Shown here piece by piece: positions 54,786 to 62,969 of a stretch of DNA of 64,000 nt. This stretch comes from Streptomyces sp. AC555_RSS877 (GTDB lineage Bacteria > Actinomycetota > Actinomycetes > Streptomycetales > Streptomycetaceae). The position numbers and the translations under genes were made by a program. How positions within the stretch are numbered: position 1 is the first letter of the stretch; the number at the start of each line of letters is the position of its first letter. Below the pieces are notes generated by a model, which searched no databases, was not told where the DNA came from, and worked only from the letters and a program-made list of their open reading frames with translations. The DNA is taken from the NCBI RefSeq assembly GCF_019049245.1, contig NZ_JAGMUK010000030.1:186001-250000 (forward strand), given 5' to 3'.

Positions 54786-55622
54786 TCATGTGTGGTTCCG
54801 GCGGGCCAGTGACAGCGTGCGTCGCGCTGCCGCCACCACCGCCGCGTCGACGAATCTTCCGTCCGGCAACGCCTGGGCGCCCTGGTCCGTCGTCGCCGCC
54901 TTGACGATCGTCTCCGCTTCCTCGATCTCCTGCTCCGTGGGCAGGTAGGCCTGTTCGATGACCGGGAGCTGCCGGGGATGGATGGCGGCGCGGCCGAGGA
55001 AGCCGAGGGCGCGGCCGCGGACGCAGGACGCGGCGAGGGCGTCCAGGTCACGGATGTCGGGGTGGACCGACTGGGGTGGCGGGGCGAGGCCCGCCGCCCG
55101 CGCGGCGACCACCACGCGGGAGCGGCACCAGTCGAGGCCCGCGTCGTCCCGCACGCCCAGGTCGGCGCGGAGGTCCGCCTCGCCGACGGCGATGCCGCGC
55201 AGGGCCGGGTGTGCACAGGCGATGGCATAGGCGCGTTCGATGCCGAGGGCCGATTCCAGGAGAGCGTGGAGCGGGGGTGCGCCCCCGTCGGCGGGGGCCG
55301 TGTCCTCGGCGACGCGGATGATCTGCGCGGGGCAGGTCACCTTCGGCAGGCGCAGACCACGGACGCCCGGGAGGGCCGCCACCGCCGCCAGATCCGCCGC
55401 CGCGAGCGGTCCGTCCAGGGCGTTCACGCGGACGTGGACCGGTACCGGCTGCGGCTCGGAGAGGAGTTCGGCGGTGGCCTCGCGGGCGTACTCCTTGCGG
55501 TCGGGGGCGACCGCGTCCTCCAGGTCGATCACGACGACGTCGGCGCCGCAGGCGAGGGCCTTGGTGACCACGCGCGGGCGGTCGCCGGGGACGTACAGCC
55601 AGGTGAGCGGGGATGCCGTCAT
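54786..55622 (-). CDS. HpcH/HpaI (CitE-like) CoA-ester lyase
   Basis: A 278-residue TIM-barrel enzyme of the CitE/malyl-CoA lyase group, which splits C-C bonds of beta-hydroxyacyl-CoA esters using Mg. Motifs are WLYVPGDRPRVVTKAL, VVIDLEDAVAPDRK (metal Asp/Glu), VHVRVNALDG with the CoA-site Arg, LLESALGIERAY (metal Glu) and GEADLRADLG. The likely reaction yields acetyl-CoA or propionyl-CoA plus a 2-oxo acid or aldehyde. ATG 55622 overlaps the CoA-transferase stop (ATGA). It is the last gene of the operon and its substrate is probably the CoA ester made by its neighbour. Confidence 0.88.
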   Translation of the reverse strand: MTASPLTWLYVPGDRPRVVTKALACGADVVVIDLEDAVAPDRKEYAREATAELLSEPQPVPVHVRVNALDGPLAAADLAAVAALPGVRGLRLPKVTCPAQIIRVAEDTAPADGGAPPLHALLESALGIERAYAIACAHPALRGIAVGEADLRADLGVRDDAGLDWCRSRVVVAARAAGLAPPPQSVHPDIRDLDALAASCVRGRALGFLGRAAIHPRQLPVIEQAYLPTEQEIEEAETIVKAATTDQGAQALPDGRFVDAAVVAAARRTLSLARRNHT

Positions 55623-56863
55623 ACGGTGCCCTCCTCCCGCAGGGCGTCGAGGTCCGCCGGTGTCAGGCCCAGTTCGGTCAGGACCTCCGCGGTGTCGGCG
55701 CCGTGCGGGCGGCCCGTCCAGCGGATCGCGCCCGGGGTGGCGGAGAGGCGGAACAGGACGTTCTGCATGCGGAGGGGGCCCAGTTCGGGGTCGTCGACCG
55801 TGGTGACGGTGTCGAGGGCCTGGTACTGCGGGTCGGCCATCACGTCCCGGACGTCCTGGATCGGGGCGACGGCCGCCTCCGCCTTCTCGAACGCCGCGAG
55901 GACCTCGGTGCGGGTGCGCTCGGCGATCCAGGACCCGACCGCCTCGTCGAGGATGTCGGAGTGCGCGGCCCGCTCGGCGCCCGTGGCGAACCACGGCTCG
56001 TCGATCAGTTCCGGGCGTCCGACCAGGCACATCACGCGCTCGGCGATCGACTGGGCGGAGGTGGAGACGGCGACCCACGTGCCGTCCGCCGTGCGGTAGG
56101 TGTTGCGCGGGGCGTTGTTCTGGGAGCGGTTGCCGGTGCGCGGCTGGACGTGGCCGAGCTGGTCGTACCAGAGGGGCTGCGGGCCCAGGGCCATCAGGAT
56201 CGGTTCGATCAGCGCCATGTCGACGACCTGGCCCTCGCCGGTACGGTCGCGGGCGGCGAGCGCCGTCATCACCGCGTACGCCGTGGCGAGGCCCGCGATC
56301 GAGTCGGCGAGGCCGAACGGCGGGAGCGTCGGGGGAGCGTCCGGTTCGCCGGTGATCGCCGCGAAGCCGCTCATCGCCTCGGCGAGGGTGCCGAAGCCGG
56401 GGCGGTGCGCGTACGGGCCGAACTGGCCGAAGCCGGTGACGCGGGTGAGGACCAGGCGGGGGTTGGCGGCCGACAGTTCCTCCCAGCCGAGGTCCCACTT
56501 CTCCAGGGTGCCGGGGCGGAAGTTCTCGATCACGACGTCCGCGGTCGCGGCGAGGCGGAGGAGGGTGCTGCGGCCGGCCGGCTTCGAGAGGTTCAGCGTG
56601 ATCGTGCGCTTGTTGCGGCCGAGCAGCTTCCACCACAGACCCACGCCGTTCTTCGAGGGGCCGTGCCCCCGGGAGGGGTCGGGGTTGGCCGGGTGCTCGA
56701 CCTTGATGACCTCCGCGCCGAAGTCGCCGAGCATCGTGGCGGCGAGGGGACCGGCGAAGAGGGTGGCGAGGTCGAGGACGCGCAGGCCGGTGAGGGGGGC
56801 GGGGGCCGTGGGCCGGTCTGCGCTCGTGGGCTGGTCCGCCGTCGTGGGCTGGTCCGGTGTCAT
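55619..56863 (-). CDS. CaiB/BaiF (class III) CoA-transferase
   Basis: A 414-residue enzyme that moves CoA between carboxylic acids. A Pro/Thr/Asp-rich leader of about 23 residues precedes the core LTGLRVLDLATLFAGPLAA, the motif LGDFGAEVIKVEHP and the catalytic Asp187 in PFGLADSIAG, by position the equivalent of Asp169 of formyl-CoA transferase. SIAERVMCLVGRPEL and the C-terminal half are also typical. It overlaps both neighbours by ATGA. A transferase/lyase pair like this activates and then cleaves a hydroxy acid, as in itaconate/citramalate breakdown; the actual acid is unknown. Confidence 0.9.
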   Translation of the reverse strand: MTPDQPTTADQPTSADRPTAPAPLTGLRVLDLATLFAGPLAATMLGDFGAEVIKVEHPANPDPSRGHGPSKNGVGLWWKLLGRNKRTITLNLSKPAGRSTLLRLAATADVVIENFRPGTLEKWDLGWEELSAANPRLVLTRVTGFGQFGPYAHRPGFGTLAEAMSGFAAITGEPDAPPTLPPFGLADSIAGLATAYAVMTALAARDRTGEGQVVDMALIEPILMALGPQPLWYDQLGHVQPRTGNRSQNNAPRNTYRTADGTWVAVSTSAQSIAERVMCLVGRPELIDEPWFATGAERAAHSDILDEAVGSWIAERTRTEVLAAFEKAEAAVAPIQDVRDVMADPQYQALDTVTTVDDPELGPLRMQNVLFRLSATPGAIRWTGRPHGADTAEVLTELGLTPADLDALREEGTV

Positions 56864-57753
56864 GCGGTGCACCCCGCTTCGATCTCGGAGCGGTACGGCA
56901 TCGAGGCGGAGGCGCCCGGCCGCTGTACGGAGAGCGCGGCGGCCGTGGCCGCCCACTCCAGTGCCTCGCGCTTCGGGCGGCCCTCGCCGAGGGCCACGGC
57001 GAGGGCGCCGACGAAGGTGTCGCCCGCGCCGGTCGAGTCCACGGCGGTGACCCGCGGTGCGGGGACAGTGAACGGCTCGGCTCCGCGGGCCGCGTAGCGG
57101 CTGCCGGCCGCGCCCAGGGTGACGACCACCTCCGGGACCCGCTCCAGCAGGGCGGCGGCCGCGCTGTGCGGGTCGGTGAGGCCGGTGAGGGCGGCGGCCT
57201 CGTGTTCGTTGGGCACCAACAGGTCTGTGGCGGCGAGGAGTTCGGGGGGCAGTGGCTGGGCGGGCGCGGGGGTGAGGACCGTACGCACTCCGTGGTCGCG
57301 GGCCGCCCGGGCGCCCGCGAGGACCGCGGCCAGGGGGATCTCCAGTTGGAGGAGCAGGGCGTAGGCGGAGGCGATCAGGCCCTCGTCGCCGGGGGCGAGG
57401 TGGTCGACGGTGCCGTTGGCGCCGGGGATCACGACGATCGCGTTGCCGCCCTCGTCGTCGACGACGATGTGCGCGGTGCCGGAGGGACCCTCGGTGGTGC
57501 GCAGGTGGTCGGTGTTCACGCCGGAGTGCTCCAGGGTGGAGCGCAGGCGGGCGCCGAACGCGTCGTTGCCGACCGCGCCGATCATCGAGACGGTGGCGCC
57601 CGCGCGGGCCGCGGCGATCGCCTGGTTGGCGCCCTTGCCGCCGGGGATCGTGCGGTACTCCCGGCCCGTCACGGTCTCTCCGCGCTGCGGGGCCTTCTCG
57701 ACGTAGGCGACGAGGTCCATGTTCGTGCTGCCGAGCACGACGATGTGGGTCAT
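56860..57753 (-). CDS. PfkB-family ribokinase-like sugar kinase
   Basis: A 297-residue kinase. The sugar-binding signature GGKGANQAIAAARAG begins at residue 38, and the anion hole and catalytic base lie in DSTGAGDTFVGAL (Asp245). Overall closeness to RbsK (MTHIVVLGSTNMDLVAYVEKAP) makes ribose the best guess, with ATP as donor, but other pentoses or ribonucleosides are possible. It starts by ATGA overlap with the last glycohydrolase gene and overlaps the CoA-transferase start. A ribose kinase next to enzymes that release ADP-ribose or ribosyl groups is a strong functional hint. Confidence 0.88.
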   Translation of the reverse strand: MTHIVVLGSTNMDLVAYVEKAPQRGETVTGREYRTIPGGKGANQAIAAARAGATVSMIGAVGNDAFGARLRSTLEHSGVNTDHLRTTEGPSGTAHIVVDDEGGNAIVVIPGANGTVDHLAPGDEGLIASAYALLLQLEIPLAAVLAGARAARDHGVRTVLTPAPAQPLPPELLAATDLLVPNEHEAAALTGLTDPHSAAAALLERVPEVVVTLGAAGSRYAARGAEPFTVPAPRVTAVDSTGAGDTFVGALAVALGEGRPKREALEWAATAAALSVQRPGASASMPYRSEIEAGCTA

Positions 57754-59150
57754 GGGCGGGGTGCCTCCAGGTGGGTGAGCTCGTGGGTGAGGCGGGCCGG
57801 TGTGTCGAACCCGGTGCCGTCGAAGTCGCCGACGGAGGTGGACAGACGGTTCTTGAGAGGGGCCGTCCAGCGGTCGGGGAGGGCGGCGGGGGTACCGGCG
57901 AGGAGGGCGGCGATGCTGCCGGCGGTGGCGCCGTTGGAGTCGGTGTCCCAGCCTCCCGAAACGGCACGGCAGATGGAGCCGGTGAAGTCGCCGTCCGCGT
58001 GGGTGAGGGCGGCGGCGATCAGGGCGGTGTTGGGGATGGCGTGGACCCAGTGGTGGGTCGGCGCGTGGGTGGCGTGGAGCGCGTCGACGACCGTGTCGAA
58101 GTCGTCCTGTTCTCGGGCCAGTTGCATGGCGTGGGTGACGGCCTGTGCCAGGCGGGAGGCCGGCGGGATGACGGTGAGGCCCGTGCGCAGACAGGTGTGG
58201 ATGTCGTGGGTGCCGGTGGCTGCCTGGGCGATGGTGGCCGCGACGAACATCGCCGCGTAGACGCCGTTGGCGGTGTGGGTGAGGGTGGCGTCCCGGTGGG
58301 TCTGTTCCGCGGCGGCCGCGGGGTCGCCGGGGTTGGTCCAGCCGTGGACGTCGGCGCGGATCAGGGCGCCGATCCATTCGCGGAAGGGGTTGCGGTGGCG
58401 GGCCGTGCGCGGGGGTTCCAGGCCGGTGAGGAGGTTGCGGTAGGCGATGCGTTCGGCGGTGAACGTGCGGCCGGCGGGGAGTTCGTCCAGCCAGAGGGAT
58501 GCCACGTCCTTGGTGGTGAAGGACTTGCCGTGGCGTTGGAGCAGGAGGAGGTTGAGGAGGGGGTAGTTGAGGTCGTCGTCCTCCGGCATGCCGTCGATGT
58601 TCTCGGCGAGGGAGGTGGGCGCCGAGCGGCGGTTCCAGGGGTGCTCCGTCAGGAGTTCGGTGGGGACTCCTCGGGCGGTGAAGTACGTGTTCAGGGGCCA
58701 GTTGCCGGTGGCTCGGGCGAGTTGGCGGATGGCCTCCAGGGGGAGCTTCTCGACGGGTTTGCCGAGGAGGCAGCCGACCGCTCTGCCCAGCCAGGCGGCT
58801 TCCAGGCGGGCCTGGCCGCCTGCGAGGTCCATCCGGGCCGCCCCCGCACGACTGCCCGCGGTCTGTGTGGGCCAGGCCGGGCAGCCGGCCTTGATTCTCG
58901 CGAGGTCCGTGGGCTCCCGGTCCGCCAACCTGCTCGGCAGGTCCGCCAGTTCGTCCAGCAGGTCCTCGGCGAGCTGCCGTAGGTATCTCGACACCGGTTC
59001 CGGCGACGCGCCCGCTCGCAGGGGGGCTTCCTTGCCGCCCGCCGCTCTCCATCTCGCCGCGATCGCCGACGGCTCGCGGCCGTCCTGGGCCGCCTGGTGG
59101 AGTTCGTGGCCGATCAGGTCCTCGGGCTGGACCCAGGTGAGGCGGAGCAT
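57750..59150 (-). CDS. ADP-ribosylglycohydrolase-family protein A (EDDD/WDTD type)
   Basis: A 466-residue protein. About 107 residues that precede the enzyme domain (MLRLTWVQPEDLIGHELHQA...) are not part of the usual fold. The domain has LGRAVGCLLGKPVEKLPLEA, the metal site GMPEDDDLNY (Asp191-193 in place of the usual TDD) and the C-terminal metal site GGWDTDSNGAT (Asp402, Asp404). This is a distinct, probably active branch. Family members cleave the glycosidic bond of ADP-ribosyl groups with Mg. ATG 59150 is one base after the stop of the upstream paralogue. Confidence 0.85.
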   Translation of the reverse strand: MLRLTWVQPEDLIGHELHQAAQDGREPSAIAARWRAAGGKEAPLRAGASPEPVSRYLRQLAEDLLDELADLPSRLADREPTDLARIKAGCPAWPTQTAGSRAGAARMDLAGGQARLEAAWLGRAVGCLLGKPVEKLPLEAIRQLARATGNWPLNTYFTARGVPTELLTEHPWNRRSAPTSLAENIDGMPEDDDLNYPLLNLLLLQRHGKSFTTKDVASLWLDELPAGRTFTAERIAYRNLLTGLEPPRTARHRNPFREWIGALIRADVHGWTNPGDPAAAAEQTHRDATLTHTANGVYAAMFVAATIAQAATGTHDIHTCLRTGLTVIPPASRLAQAVTHAMQLAREQDDFDTVVDALHATHAPTHHWVHAIPNTALIAAALTHADGDFTGSICRAVSGGWDTDSNGATAGSIAALLAGTPAALPDRWTAPLKNRLSTSVGDFDGTGFDTPARLTHELTHLEAPRP

Positions 59151-59151
59151 C

Positions 59152-60324
59152 TCAGGCTCCGAGTTCGGTGAGGGCCGCCTCGTGGGACCGGCGGCGGGTC
59201 ACGTCCCGTCGGAAGATCTCGCGGGTGACGGTCGTGAGGGTGGTCGCCGGTTCCCAGAGGTCCATGCGGCTGGCTTCGGAGACCCGCTTCGCCCAGTCCT
59301 GCGGCACCGGGCAGCCCAGGGCGCCTGCCATCGCGCCCGCCATCGTGGCGATGGAGTCGCAGTCGCGGCCGTAGTTCACCGCTCCCAGGACCGCGTGGCG
59401 GTAGTCGCCGCGGGAGAGAACCAGCATGCCCAGGGCGATCGGCAGTTCCTCGATCGTGTGCAGACGGGAGGGGCGGCGGGCGCCGAGGGAGGGCTGCCGG
59501 TAGTCGGGGCCGACCGTGTCGTACGGGGCCACCGCCTTGCGCAGCGGGACCAGCGCGGACTCGAAGTCCGTGTGCTGCGAGGCCGTTTCGCAGACCTGCT
59601 CGATCGCCGCCCGGGTGCCGTCCTTCGCCAGCAGGAGGCAGGCGGAGACGACCGAGTCCGGCGTCGCACCGGGCGTGCTCGCCGCCGCCACGGCCGCCGC
59701 GAAGACGGCCGCCGCCTCACGGCCGTACGACGACTGGTGGGCGCCCGCGATGTCCAGCGCCTCGGCGTACGCGCCCGCCGGGTTGGCCGCGTTGACCAGG
59801 CCGACCGGGGCCATGTACATCGCCGCGCCGCAGTTGACGATGTTGCCGACGCCTGCCTCGCGGGGGTCGACGTGGCCGTAGTGGAGGCGGGCCACCAGCC
59901 ACTTCTCCGCCAGGAAGACGCGGTGCAGCGGCAGCGCCTCCGCCTCCAGCTCCGGGATCCAGCGCGGGTTCGTCATCAGGTCCGGCACCAGGTGATCCGC
60001 GATCGCGTACGCGTCCAGGTGGTCGCGGACCCGCGCGTACACCCGTACCAGCGCGTGGGTCATCAAGGTGTCGTCGGTGACGTGGCCGTCGCCCTTGTGG
60101 TACGGCGCGATGGGGCGGGCCGTGCGCCAGGCGTCACCGTTCCAGGGGCCGACGATGCCGTGGACGCGGCCGGCGTGGCGTTCGACGATCTGCTCGGGGG
60201 AGTAGCCCTCGACGGGGCCGCCCAGCGCGTCGCCGACGGCCGCGCCGACGAGGGCGCCGGTGATGCGTTCGTCCAGACCCGACGCGCGAGTTTCTTCCTC
60301 TTTGGGTGTCATGCCCCGAATCAT
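59152..60324 (-). CDS. ADP-ribosylglycohydrolase-family protein B (canonical metal site)
   Basis: A 390-residue protein with the standard DraG-like motifs: ITGALVGAAVGDALGGPVEG, HVTDDTLMTH (Thr83-Asp84-Asp85) and NYGRDCDSIATMAGAMAGALG (Asp321, Asp323), so the two-metal centre is complete. ATG 60324 is chosen because it overlaps the stop of the upstream gene (ATGA), as elsewhere in this operon; ATG 60312 (MTPKEEETRA) is the alternative. Expected reaction: hydrolysis of an N- or O-ribosyl bond of an ADP-ribosylated protein, nucleic acid or small molecule. Confidence 0.88.
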   Translation of the reverse strand: MIRGMTPKEEETRASGLDERITGALVGAAVGDALGGPVEGYSPEQIVERHAGRVHGIVGPWNGDAWRTARPIAPYHKGDGHVTDDTLMTHALVRVYARVRDHLDAYAIADHLVPDLMTNPRWIPELEAEALPLHRVFLAEKWLVARLHYGHVDPREAGVGNIVNCGAAMYMAPVGLVNAANPAGAYAEALDIAGAHQSSYGREAAAVFAAAVAAASTPGATPDSVVSACLLLAKDGTRAAIEQVCETASQHTDFESALVPLRKAVAPYDTVGPDYRQPSLGARRPSRLHTIEELPIALGMLVLSRGDYRHAVLGAVNYGRDCDSIATMAGAMAGALGCPVPQDWAKRVSEASRMDLWEPATTLTTVTREIFRRDVTRRRSHEAALTELGA

Positions 60325-61583
60325 CCCCCTGGCGGGGCCGGTTGTGCGGCTTCCAGGAGTTCGGCGAGTTCCACCAGGTCCGTGCCGGTGAGGCGGGGGA
60401 GTACGCAGCCGGAGAGGGTACGGCAGCTGTCGCGCCAGGAAGCGGGGATCGACCTGCCGCCGCCCAGGGCGCCGGTGAGGGCGCCCGCGAGGGCAGGGGC
60501 CGAGTCGGCGACCCGGGACAGGCAGGCCGCTGCCGGTACCGCCTCCGCGATCCGGCCCTTCGCGGCGCAGGCCAGGGCCAGGGCGACCGGGACCGTCTCG
60601 GCGGCGGCGATGCCGTAGCTGTAGACGTGGTCGACGATCTGGTGTTCCAGGAGAGGGACGAGGGCGAAGGCGCTCTCGGTGTCCTGGGCGAGCTTGAGGG
60701 CGTGGCGGGCGTTGCGGCCGATCTCGGTGGACTCGGGCAGTTCCGCGAGGGCGGCGGTGACGCAGGCCCGTACGTCGGCTCCCGCCAGGGCGAGGGCGAG
60801 TGCCGCGGCCATCGCGCGGGCGCCGTGCACGCCGTCGCCGTCCTGGGTGTAGCGGGCGTCGAACTCGGCGAGTTCCGCCGCGAGTCGGGGGTCGCCGGGG
60901 TGGGCGACGGCCAGGACGCAGGCCCGTACGCAGGCGGCGTCGTCGAAGTAGTGCGGGTTGTCGTGGCCGGTGGCGGGCGGGCGCAGGCCGGTGGCGAGGT
61001 TGCCGAGGCCGGCGCGGACGGAGATGCGGGCGCGCAGGGGGATCACCGCGGACTCGATCTCGGGGGCGCGGTCGGCCGCCGCGGCGACCTCGCCGGCCAG
61101 GGCGCTCCAGGTGAGGTCGATGGCGGCGCGGGTGCGGCGTTCTCGGCTGAGGTCGGGAAGGAGGGTGTCGTCGCCCGCGCGCAGGACTGCTTCCGCCACG
61201 AAGACCGCCCACTCGGCGTCGTCGGAGGGGCCGAGCCGCAGGGGTTCGGGGGGTTGGTTCAGGGCGATGGGGACGGGGAGGGTCGTCGTCGCGTTCTGTT
61301 CGGCGAAGGTGTCGAGTTCGCGGGTCAGACGGCGGGTCCAGTCGGGCATGCGGGCGGCGCGGTGGCGGGCGGCGGGCCAGCCGGCGGCGTCGCCTGCGGC
61401 TAGGCCGAGCAGGAGGCCTTCGATTCGGCGTGGGGTGCGGTGGTGGGTTGGCGGGGCCTCGGCTTCGCCTTCGGCCTTTGTGTTCCCACCCGCACCACCC
61501 GTGCGGCTTTCCTCGGCGGGTGCGGGTGGCCCTTGTGGGGGTTCCTCGCCTTCGGCGGCCGCGGGTGCGAGCAGCGGGGTCAT
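60321..61583 (-). CDS. ADP-ribosylglycohydrolase-family protein C (degenerate metal site)
   Basis: A 420-residue paralogue with a Pro/Glu/Ala-rich N-terminal extension (about 50 residues). The fold markers IEGLLLGLAAGDAAGWPA and the C-terminal ALTGALGG helix remain, but metal positions have changed: GPSDDAEW (Ser120 for Thr) and SRVADSAPA (Val358 where the first C-terminal Asp is expected; Asp360 kept). It may bind a ligand, work with altered metals or regulate the others. ATG 61583 overlaps the stop of the first gene (ATGA). Confidence 0.8.
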   Translation of the reverse strand: MTPLLAPAAAEGEEPPQGPPAPAEESRTGGAGGNTKAEGEAEAPPTHHRTPRRIEGLLLGLAAGDAAGWPAARHRAARMPDWTRRLTRELDTFAEQNATTTLPVPIALNQPPEPLRLGPSDDAEWAVFVAEAVLRAGDDTLLPDLSRERRTRAAIDLTWSALAGEVAAAADRAPEIESAVIPLRARISVRAGLGNLATGLRPPATGHDNPHYFDDAACVRACVLAVAHPGDPRLAAELAEFDARYTQDGDGVHGARAMAAALALALAGADVRACVTAALAELPESTEIGRNARHALKLAQDTESAFALVPLLEHQIVDHVYSYGIAAAETVPVALALACAAKGRIAEAVPAAACLSRVADSAPALAGALTGALGGGRSIPASWRDSCRTLSGCVLPRLTGTDLVELAELLEAAQPAPPGG

Positions 61584-62668
61584 GAGAGGGCCTCCGTCTT
61601 GTTCAGGATCTCGTTCACGCTCTCGACCGGGATCTCGTTCGGTACGAAGCCCCCCGCGCCCCATCTCCCGTCCTCGCCCGGCGTCAGCAGCTCCGCCACG
61701 TCCAGGACGTGGTGGCCCGCCATGGACGGCAGGCAGCTGCCGCGTGCCGGGCCGATCGCCGCGGCCCAGTCGGCCGGGATCGCCGAGGCGCCGTGGGTGG
61801 CGCCGGCCAGGGCGCCCGCCACCGCCGCGGTGGTGTCGGCGTCGCGGCCCATGTTGACGGCGGTGAGTACCGCCTGGACGAAGTCGCCGTCGGCGGCCGC
61901 GTAGGCGCCGAAGGCGAGGGCGACCGCCTCGGGGGCCAGGTCGGTCCAGGGGTAGCCGCCGACGACGACCGCCGAGCGGACCGCGCGTTCGCCGCGGTGG
62001 GCCACCGCCACGGCGCGGCGCAGCGAGCGGGCCGTCCACGAGTCGTCGGGCACGACCGCCAGGGCCGAGGCGACCACGGCGATCGTCGGTGCTCCCGCCA
62101 TCGCCGCCGCGACACCCGCCGCCACCGCCTGACCGCCGTAGATGCCCTCGCCCTCGTGGCTCACCGAGCCGTCGATCGCCACCAGGCGGGCCGCCTCGGC
62201 GGGGCGGCCGGAGGCGAAGACGCCGAAGGGGGCCGCGCGCATGGCCAGGCCGTCGCTCCAGGCGTGGCGGTGCTGGGCGGAGATGGGGGCCGCGAGGCCG
62301 CGGCGCAGGTTCTCCAGCGTGCCGCGTTCGCTGAAGCCCGCGCCCCGGAAGGGGCCTTCGTCGCGGTCCGCGATCCATTCGTGCCAGGCCGCCTCGACGT
62401 GGGCCGGGGTGAGGGCCGAGCCGTGCCGGGCCAGCAGGAGGCCGGAGAAGATCGCGTACTCGGTGTCGTCCGTGCCGGACGGGTTGTCCGCGACGTAGCC
62501 GGTGACACGGCCCCAGCGGGCGCGGATCTCGGAGGGCTTCATGTTCTCCGCCGGGGCGCCGAGGGCGTCTCCCACGGCCAGGCCGAGCAGGGCGCCGCGG
62601 GCCCGCTCACGGAGTGCGGCGGCGTTGCCGGGCGCCGGGACCGGGGGAATGCAGGCGATCGATGCCAT
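61580..62668 (-). CDS. ADP-ribosylglycohydrolase-family protein D (canonical metal site), first gene of the operon
   Basis: A 362-residue protein with RGALLGLAVGDALGAPAE, the metal site SGTDDTEYAIF (Thr66-Asp67-Asp68) and NMGRDADTTAAVAGALAG (Asp276, Asp278, Thr279). By motif it is the most standard member. ATG 62668 follows GGAGGAGAGG. The promoter should lie in the 301-base gap shared with the divergent VIT1-type gene. Together with paralogues B, C and A, which are clearly diverged from it, it suggests division of labour on related substrates rather than recent duplication. Confidence 0.9.
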   Translation of the reverse strand: MASIACIPPVPAPGNAAALRERARGALLGLAVGDALGAPAENMKPSEIRARWGRVTGYVADNPSGTDDTEYAIFSGLLLARHGSALTPAHVEAAWHEWIADRDEGPFRGAGFSERGTLENLRRGLAAPISAQHRHAWSDGLAMRAAPFGVFASGRPAEAARLVAIDGSVSHEGEGIYGGQAVAAGVAAAMAGAPTIAVVASALAVVPDDSWTARSLRRAVAVAHRGERAVRSAVVVGGYPWTDLAPEAVALAFGAYAAADGDFVQAVLTAVNMGRDADTTAAVAGALAGATHGASAIPADWAAAIGPARGSCLPSMAGHHVLDVAELLTPGEDGRWGAGGFVPNEIPVESVNEILNKTEALS

Positions 62669-62969
62669 ACGCGGCCTCTCCTCCGAGGGCTTCCCGCAGG
62701 GGGCGGAGCCCTTTGCGGATGTGTCCCACCGGAGCGGTTCGCCAGAGCCTCCGGGGCCTCAGCATCACCCGGTCGACATTTGTGCACCCTCTCGATCGAA
62801 TGAGCGTCCGAAGGTAAAACCGCAGGTTAGCCGAGCCTTTCCTTGCTGGCGGACCGGAATTCAGGGGCGTAGTCTCTTTGTTGTCGAAAACTAGAAGAAG
62901 TCCAAACAGGCACGAGCAGTCGAACAAGAAGCCGAACAAGAAGTCCGAACAAGCTCCCTGGGGGACCGT
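62669..62969. promoter_or_regulatory. Divergent promoter region of the glycohydrolase operon and the VIT1-type gene
   Basis: This 301-base gap is noticeably A/T-richer from about 62770 on. Rightward, TAGTCT at 62870-62875 could be a -10 for the VIT1-type gene. Leftward, TACCTT (62816-62811 on the minus strand) is a weak -10 for the operon. Three direct repeats of GAACAAG(AAG) start at 62922, 62934 and 62947. No recognised operator was found. Confidence 0.5.
62922..62953 (+). repeat. Triple direct repeat GAACAAG(AAG)
   Basis: GAACAAGAAG at 62922 and 62934 and GAACAAG at 62947 are spaced 12 and 13 bases. They lie just before the ATG of the VIT1-type gene, in its untranslated leader if TAGTCT (62870) is the -10. 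Confidence 0.7.
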
